The position numbers were made by a program, and so were the translations under genes. A model generated the notes under the pieces. It saw only the letters and a program-made list of their open reading frames with translations. It searched no databases and was not told where the DNA came from. Of a DNA stretch of 64,000 nt, positions 59,262 to 64,000 are shown one piece after another. The stretch comes from JANSWP01 sp041941305 (GTDB lineage: Bacteria; Bacteroidota; Bacteroidia; Chitinophagales; Saprospiraceae): positions 1 through 64,000 of the forward strand of contig JBGTQJ010000014.1 of NCBI GenBank assembly GCA_041941305.1, read 5' to 3'. Numbering within the stretch: position 1 is the stretch's first letter; each line of letters opens with the position of its first letter.

Positions 59262-61304
59262 TTACTGTTCCTTCTTTTTCACCATCGTTAAAATCGTCGC
59301 CAACATCACTGTTTCATTTTCATTATCGTAAATTTCTACTTGCCATTTCACAATTCCCTTGGAGATATCCTCATCATCCCGTTTTTCCTGATCCACTTTT
59401 TCCTTTGCTGTCAGGCGGCATCCGATGGTAGTCCCTGGATAGACAGGTTTTGTAAACCGACATTCATCAATGCCATAATTGAGCAAAACTGGTCCTTTTT
59501 TGGCACTCACAAACAAGCCTGCGGCTTTTGACATCAAATAATACCCATGCGCCACCCGCTGCTCGAATATGGTACCTTCAAGAGAAGTTTCATCTACGTG
59601 GGCATAAAAGTGGTCCCCACTGACATTTGCAAAATTCACGATATCAGCAACTGTCACCGTATGTTTGGCTGTAACCAAAGTTTCCCCAACTTCTATTTCT
59701 TCAAAATACTTTTGGAAGGGATGGACGCGATCTTCCGGTTGAGCCGCTCCATATTGATATTGATTGGTGACTGAGGTAATCATTGTCGGATGTCCTTGAA
59801 TGGCGGTTCTCTGGAGGTAGTGCATTACACCTCTCATACCTCCCATTTCCTCACCACCTCCAGCTCGCCCCGGTCCTCCATGCATCATTAAAGGCATTGG
59901 GGAACCGTGTCCAGTACTTTCTTTTGCGCAGGCTTCATTTAAGATCAAAATGCGACCATGGTAGGCCGCTGAGCCCAATACATAATTCCTGGCAATTTTG
60001 GAGTCATTTGTAGCAATAGAGCTTACTAAAGATCCTTTTCCCATGTTTGCCAATTCAATGGCTTCATCCAGATTTTTATAGGGCATGATGGTACTTACCG
60101 GACCAAAAGCCTCAATATGGTGGCTATCCTGTTTTTTGAAAGGCTCGTCATTTAAAAACAGGACTGGTGAGAAAAATGCACCTTTATTTCTATCAGCTCC
60201 CTTGACTTCAAAGTCATCTAAATTGCCAAATACCATTTCAGTGCTTTTAGCCAATTGTTCTACTCTTTTTCGCACTTCCTTCATTTGTGAACGTGCGACC
60301 AAAGCTCCCATTCGGACGCCTTCTACTTGTGGGTCACCAATGGTCGTTTTTTGAAGTGCCTTGCCCAATGCAATTTGTACGTCTTCGACTAAATTTTCGG
60401 GAACAATAATTCTCCGAATAGCTGTACATTTTTGACCTGCCTTGGAAGTCATTTCCCGACGTACTTCTTTGATAAAAAGATCAAATTCAGCTGTTCCCGG
60501 CACTGCATCTTCACCCAAAACTGTAGCGTTTAAACTGTCCGCTTCCATATTGAAAGGTACTGCATTGTCGATGATATTAGGCAGGGCTTTGAGTTTTCTT
60601 CCAGTGGAGGCAGAACCGGTGAATGTTACGACATCCTGAGAAGTTACTGGATCCAAAATCCCGATTCCTTTCCCACAAACCAATTGCAAAGCACCCTTTG
60701 GCAAGATTCCTGATTTTTCAATGTCATCAACAATTGCTTGTGTCAGGAAGGAAGTCAATTCTGAAGCTTTCACAATTGCTGGAACCCCTGCCAGCAAATT
60801 CACGGAAATCTTCTCCAACATGCCCCAAATTGGAAAATTGAAAGCATTGATATGTACAGCAACCCCATGTTTAGGTACCATAATATGATGTCCAATGAAG
60901 GTATTTTCTTTGGATAATTTTGCCGCTTCTCCATCTAGGTAATAGGGTTCATTGGGAAATTTTTTGCGCAGGCTGGCGTAAGCAAATAAGGTTCCAATGC
61001 CTCCATCTATATCTACCCAACTATCAGAGTTGGTAGCCCCTGTCAGATAACTGATTGGGTAATACTTTTTCCTAATGTCATAAAGGTGCAATGCCAAAGC
61101 CTTGATCATGCGTCCTCTCTCATGGAAGGTCATTTTTCGCAAAGTGGAACCTCCCACTTTGCGAGCATAGTCCATCATTTCGGCATAATCCAAACCTTCA
61201 CTACTCGTCGTAGCAATCAATTCTCCGGTAATAGCGTTGTACTGAGGAAAGCCCTCTCCCTCATGAGGCACCCATTGTCCAAGGATAAAATTGGCAAGTT
61301 TCAT
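59262..61304 (-). CDS. paaZ: PaaZ, bifunctional oxepin-CoA hydrolase / aldehyde dehydrogenase
   Basis: 680 residues. The aldehyde dehydrogenase half (about 1-520) has HINAFNFPIWGMLEKISVNL, VTFTGSASTGRKL (about 227-239), the catalytic Glu in NMEADSLNATVLG and the catalytic Cys in KAGQKCTAIRRI (about 290-301). The C-terminal MaoC-like hydratase domain (about 535-680) has FANVSGDHFYAHVD (Asp/His site) and VAHGYYLMSKAAGL. In phenylacetate breakdown PaaZ opens the oxepin ring and oxidises the resulting semialdehyde. No other paa genes are adjacent, which is unusual. It is convergent with the MBL gene. Confidence 0.93.
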   Translation of the reverse strand: MKLANFILGQWVPHEGEGFPQYNAITGELIATTSSEGLDYAEMMDYARKVGGSTLRKMTFHERGRMIKALALHLYDIRKKYYPISYLTGATNSDSWVDIDGGIGTLFAYASLRKKFPNEPYYLDGEAAKLSKENTFIGHHIMVPKHGVAVHINAFNFPIWGMLEKISVNLLAGVPAIVKASELTSFLTQAIVDDIEKSGILPKGALQLVCGKGIGILDPVTSQDVVTFTGSASTGRKLKALPNIIDNAVPFNMEADSLNATVLGEDAVPGTAEFDLFIKEVRREMTSKAGQKCTAIRRIIVPENLVEDVQIALGKALQKTTIGDPQVEGVRMGALVARSQMKEVRKRVEQLAKSTEMVFGNLDDFEVKGADRNKGAFFSPVLFLNDEPFKKQDSHHIEAFGPVSTIMPYKNLDEAIELANMGKGSLVSSIATNDSKIARNYVLGSAAYHGRILILNEACAKESTGHGSPMPLMMHGGPGRAGGGEEMGGMRGVMHYLQRTAIQGHPTMITSVTNQYQYGAAQPEDRVHPFQKYFEEIEVGETLVTAKHTVTVADIVNFANVSGDHFYAHVDETSLEGTIFEQRVAHGYYLMSKAAGLFVSAKKGPVLLNYGIDECRFTKPVYPGTTIGCRLTAKEKVDQEKRDDEDISKGIVKWQVEIYDNENETVMLATILTMVKKKEQ

Positions 61305-61465
61305 AATTCAGTTAATTGATTAGAAAAGGAGCAACAAAGAAAATAATTCTGGGGTTGGTTTTGATTGTTTATTCAAATAAATCCTTTATGGAAAGGAAAG
61401 TTTTTACCTTTTAAAAGATATTTTTGATGGAATTTATTTTCTAAAATATTAGTATTCATTATTCT

Positions 61466-61473
61466 TATCTTTG
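61466..61473 (+). promoter_or_regulatory. Candidate -7 promoter element of the Uma2 gene
   Basis: TATCTTTG fits TAnnTTTG. It lies only 13 bases before the ATG at 61486, so the mRNA would be almost leaderless. Confidence 0.45.
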
Positions 61474-61485
61474 TAAAAAACGATT

Positions 61486-62040
61486 ATGGCAGTTCAGGTA
61501 GAAAAACAATTGTTTACAGTAGATGATTATTACAAAATGGCTGAAAGTGGCATTTTAAAGCCTGAAGATCGAGTGGAATTAATTTATGGAGAAATTTTAA
61601 AAATGAGCCCAATATATAGCCCTCACGCAAGCACAGTTAATATTTTAGCGGAACTATTGATTACAACGTTTTATAAAAAAGCAATAATTACTATTCAAAA
61701 TCCATTGCGGATTGATAAATACTCAGAGCCGGAACCTGATTTGGTTATTGCCAAATGGCGGATGGACAGATATCGTTTACGTCATCCTCGTCCAAAAGAT
61801 GTCTTTCTCGTTATTGAAGTTTCAGATTCCACTTTAGCCAAAGATCGAGTTATTAAACTTCCATTATATGCTGCTGCAAGTATTCCAGAGTACTGGATTG
61901 TCAATATTCCTGACAAGCAAATTGAAATATATAGAAATCCAAAAGGAGAGGCTTATGAAGAACAAGAAATAATTGGAATGGACGGAATAGCAAAATGCCA
62001 AAGTATTTCTTTTGAAGTTAAAGTAAATGAGATCTTGTAA
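61486..62040 (+). CDS. Uma2 family endonuclease-like protein
   Basis: 184 residues. Uma2/DUF820 signs are FTVDDYYKMAESGILKPEDR (about 10-29), VELIYGEILKMSPI, EPEPDLVIAKW (about 76-86, catalytic-type PEPDxxV), VFLVIEVSDSTLAKDRVIKL (about 101-120, the ExxxS-K core) and YAAASIPEYWIVNIPDKQIE. The fold is restriction-endonuclease-like. Such genes are multi-copy in filamentous and gliding bacteria, and their substrates are unknown. It stands alone, with a TAnnTTTG element just before the start. Confidence 0.9.
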   Translation: MAVQVEKQLFTVDDYYKMAESGILKPEDRVELIYGEILKMSPIYSPHASTVNILAELLITTFYKKAIITIQNPLRIDKYSEPEPDLVIAKWRMDRYRLRHPRPKDVFLVIEVSDSTLAKDRVIKLPLYAAASIPEYWIVNIPDKQIEIYRNPKGEAYEEQEIIGMDGIAKCQSISFEVKVNEIL

Positions 62041-62232
62041 AAACGATGAAGCGAACAATTGAATCTGCAATTTGTTAAAAAATTTCTACCTTTAAACACT
62101 TTTTTAAATCAACAACTTTCTCTTTTCAAAGAGCGTTTAGAAATAAATTTTAAAACATTGATTATCAAAAAGATACCTCTCGGTTTATTTCTAATCTCTT
62201 TATTTTAAATTCGTAATTCAAACAAAAAAATT

Positions 62233-62988
62233 ATGGCAAGAAGAAACTTTTTAAAGTCCAACAATCCAATGATGAAGGATGAAATGTTCAGGAACAATGC
62301 AAATGTTCTGGACGCGGATATGACCATGAGCAGAGGTCAAACTATGACCGTTGAAGGCGCCATTCATAAAACATTTATCCTGTTTGGAGTGATGATGGCG
62401 GCGACCATTTTTTCTTATATGTTTCCAAGCCCCATTCTCATGTGGTCAGGTATTATAGGCGTTTTTGCATTAAGTTTTATTGCAGCTCGGAATTTGCCTA
62501 AAGCCAAAACTTTTGCTCCTCTCTTTTCCATTGCATTGGGTTTGATGGCAGGTACTGCCTCTTATATTTATTCAGGCTTGGTAGAAGGAATCATCCTACA
62601 GGCTGTTGTGCTGACTTTCTCGATCATGTTTACCATGTTGACGCTTTATCGTTCTGGTATTATTAAAGTAACAGATCGATTGCGCAATATCATTTCTGTT
62701 GCCGTTGGTGCAGTAATGATTGCATATGGTGTTTCTATAGTTGTACATCTATTTGGAGGTGATTTACCTTTCCTACACGATCAATCTCCGATTGGAATTG
62801 GAATTAGCCTTGTTATAGTTGGAATAGCCTCTTTCAAATTATTGGTTGATTTTGACAATTTCTATAAAGGGGAAGAAATGCAGGCTCCTGCATATATGGA
62901 ATGGTATTTTGGAATGGGCTTGTTGTATACATTAGTGTGGTTATACCTTGAGATTTTGTGGCTCCTGGCTGCATTGTCCAGTGATTAA
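62233..62988 (+). CDS. Bax inhibitor-1/YccA-type membrane protein
   Basis: 251 residues with a short soluble N-terminus (about 1-45) and seven membrane helices (from TVEGAIHKTFILFGVMMAAT, about 41-60, to YTLVWLYLEILWLLAALS). The closing block FDNFYKGEEMQAPAYMEWYF followed by GLLYTLVWLYLEIL is the family end. In other organisms BI-1 proteins are calcium or proton leak channels, and E. coli YccA modulates FtsH. The start ATG at 62233 is supported by lack of alternatives. Monocistronic. Confidence 0.92.
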   Translation: MARRNFLKSNNPMMKDEMFRNNANVLDADMTMSRGQTMTVEGAIHKTFILFGVMMAATIFSYMFPSPILMWSGIIGVFALSFIAARNLPKAKTFAPLFSIALGLMAGTASYIYSGLVEGIILQAVVLTFSIMFTMLTLYRSGIIKVTDRLRNIISVAVGAVMIAYGVSIVVHLFGGDLPFLHDQSPIGIGISLVIVGIASFKLLVDFDNFYKGEEMQAPAYMEWYFGMGLLYTLVWLYLEILWLLAALSSD

Positions 62989-63079
62989 TCCTGTCAAAAT
63001 ATAACATTTTTCAAGGGTATGGCAGCTGTTCATGCCCTTGTTTGTTTTTAAAGTTAATTATTACCTGAATCTGATTATT

Positions 63080-64000
63080 ATGAAAAAGCTACTTTCCTTT
63101 TTTATTCTTTTTCTCCCTCTGTTTACCCTTCAGGCTCAAGTTGAAGTCCTGGAACAAAAACCGTCCTTTGCTCCAACTGCAGAAGAAAATGCCCTACTAT
63201 GGCAAATTACAGGAAATGAACTTTCCGATACATCTTACCTATATGGAACCATTCACATGATTGGCAAAGAGGATTATTTCATGACCAAACCCACAAAAAA
63301 AGCCATCAAAAAATCGGAAATGGTCACCTTTGAAATCAACATGGAAGAAATGACGGGCCTGGCTGCCCAATTTTCCTTATTGACAAAAGCATTCATGGAG
63401 GACAACCTTTCATTGAGCGACTTATTGACCGAGGATGAATATGCTTTGGTGAAGAAACATTTCAGTGACAAGGGAATGCCACTTTTCCTTTTTGAAAGAA
63501 TCAAACCCATGTTCCTTACAGTTTTAGCTGATATTGATATGTCTCCAGCTGCTATGTCTTCGGGTGAAATCGTTTCCTATGAAATGGAAATAATGCAAAT
63601 GGCCAAATCTCAGGATAAAAAGATGGGAGGCTTGGAAACTGCTGAATACCAAATGAGCATGTTCGATAGCATTCCTTATAAAGCCCAGGCTCAAATGCTG
63701 ATAGAGAGCATCAAAGCGGGTAATGATGGCAATGAACAGTTCGATCAGATGGTAGAATTGTACAAAAATCAGGACCTGCAAGGAATGGGGGCAATGATAA
63801 GTGAAGATGAAGAAGGGATTGGAGAATTTGAAGATTTGCTGCTCGTTCAAAGAAATAAGAACTGGATCCCTGTAATGGAGCAAATGATGCTGGAACAACC
63901 TACTTTTTTTGCGGTTGGTGCAGGTCATCTGGGTGGAGAAATGGGAGTCGTTGCATTGATGAGACGAGCGGGATATATAATGACTCCAATAAGGGAATAA
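63080..64000 (+). CDS. TraB/GumN family protein
   Basis: 306 residues from the ATG at 63080, which opens a signal peptide (MKKLLSFFILFLPLFTLQAQ); an ATG at 63032 is in frame but not used. Family signs are YLYGTIHMIGKEDYFM (about 55-70), the FEINMEEM helix start, and the closing FFAVGAGHLGGEMGVVALMR (about 279-298) with the GxxH motif. The domain is a predicted metalloprotease-like or haem-binding fold, and in GumN it is linked to polysaccharide operons. Function is unknown. The stop codon is at the very end of the window, so the gene is complete. Confidence 0.92.
   Translation: MKKLLSFFILFLPLFTLQAQVEVLEQKPSFAPTAEENALLWQITGNELSDTSYLYGTIHMIGKEDYFMTKPTKKAIKKSEMVTFEINMEEMTGLAAQFSLLTKAFMEDNLSLSDLLTEDEYALVKKHFSDKGMPLFLFERIKPMFLTVLADIDMSPAAMSSGEIVSYEMEIMQMAKSQDKKMGGLETAEYQMSMFDSIPYKAQAQMLIESIKAGNDGNEQFDQMVELYKNQDLQGMGAMISEDEEGIGEFEDLLLVQRNKNWIPVMEQMMLEQPTFFAVGAGHLGGEMGVVALMRRAGYIMTPIRE

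Noticed and set aside
1..64000. CRISPR array, tRNA, rRNA or transposase
   Set aside because: I looked for regularly spaced repeats, tRNA arms and transposase motifs and found none; the repeats present are palindromic and irregularly placed.

Overview
The window reads as chromosomal DNA of a Bacteroidota bacterium, most likely a Saprospira/Lewinella-like (Saprospiria) lineage; the phylum is clear, the finer placement is a guess. The evidence is: two proteins with C-terminal type IX secretion (T9SS) sorting domains, a PorP/SprF-family protein and the T9SS regulator PorX; AT-rich sequence; several TAnnTTTG promoter elements and few Shine-Dalgarno sites; Bacteroidota-type Pgi, ManA and inositol-phosphate synthase. 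No rRNA, tRNA, CRISPR array, phage, transposase or integrase was seen.

Layout. 0-5.4 kb: DUF3024 protein, a secreted haem-motif/T9SS protein, a PlsC-like acyltransferase and a CotH surface protein, separated by large palindromic elements. 5.8-11.7 kb: a probable lipid region. A GNAT protein and an SDR enzyme form a pair that resembles bacterial ceramide synthase and ceramide reductase. They are followed by inositol-3-phosphate synthase, a PgpA phosphatase, a GtrA membrane protein and a DAGK/LCB5-type lipid kinase. 11.7-14.8 kb: a broken beta-helix/7TM/histidine kinase gene joined to a fragment of a second beta-helix gene at a 10-bp microhomology. 14.9-24 kb: YraN, glucose-6-phosphate and mannose-6-phosphate isomerases, a transporter, a CocE hydrolase, an Hcp-fold protein with a Sec signal, MsrA and PorP/SprF. 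24.2-27.4 kb: ECF sigma, membrane TPR protein and a metallopeptidase. 27.6-39.4 kb: mostly housekeeping (PepD, ABC exporter, TlpA-like, LspA, RsmG, PdxH) plus an S24 repressor. 39.6-43.3 kb: an ACT protein, then a compact DUF4956-HlyD-TolC operon that lacks an ABC or RND pump. 43.4-48.4 kb: two-subunit NAD-dependent formate dehydrogenase with a frame-disrupted small gene between the subunits. 48.6-50.8 kb: ECF sigma with a one-protein anti-sigma/TM/beta-barrel partner. 50.8-64 kb: serine hydrolase, P450, PorX, Ppx/GppA, lipoprotein, barrel protein, MBL hydrolase, PaaZ, Uma2, Bax-inhibitor-1 and TraB/GumN.

The two most interesting items are (i) the clustered genes that together could make a ceramide backbone with an inositol-phosphate head group, and (ii) a family of branched palindromic intergenic elements (outer stem, side hairpin, long central hairpin, side hairpin) whose shape is kept while sequence differs, found at 0.9, 52.1 and, in partial form, 0.65 and 56.6 kb, with differently built relatives at 2.8, 5.45 and 19.2 kb. 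The DUF4956-HlyD-TolC operon is a third candidate for an undescribed system.
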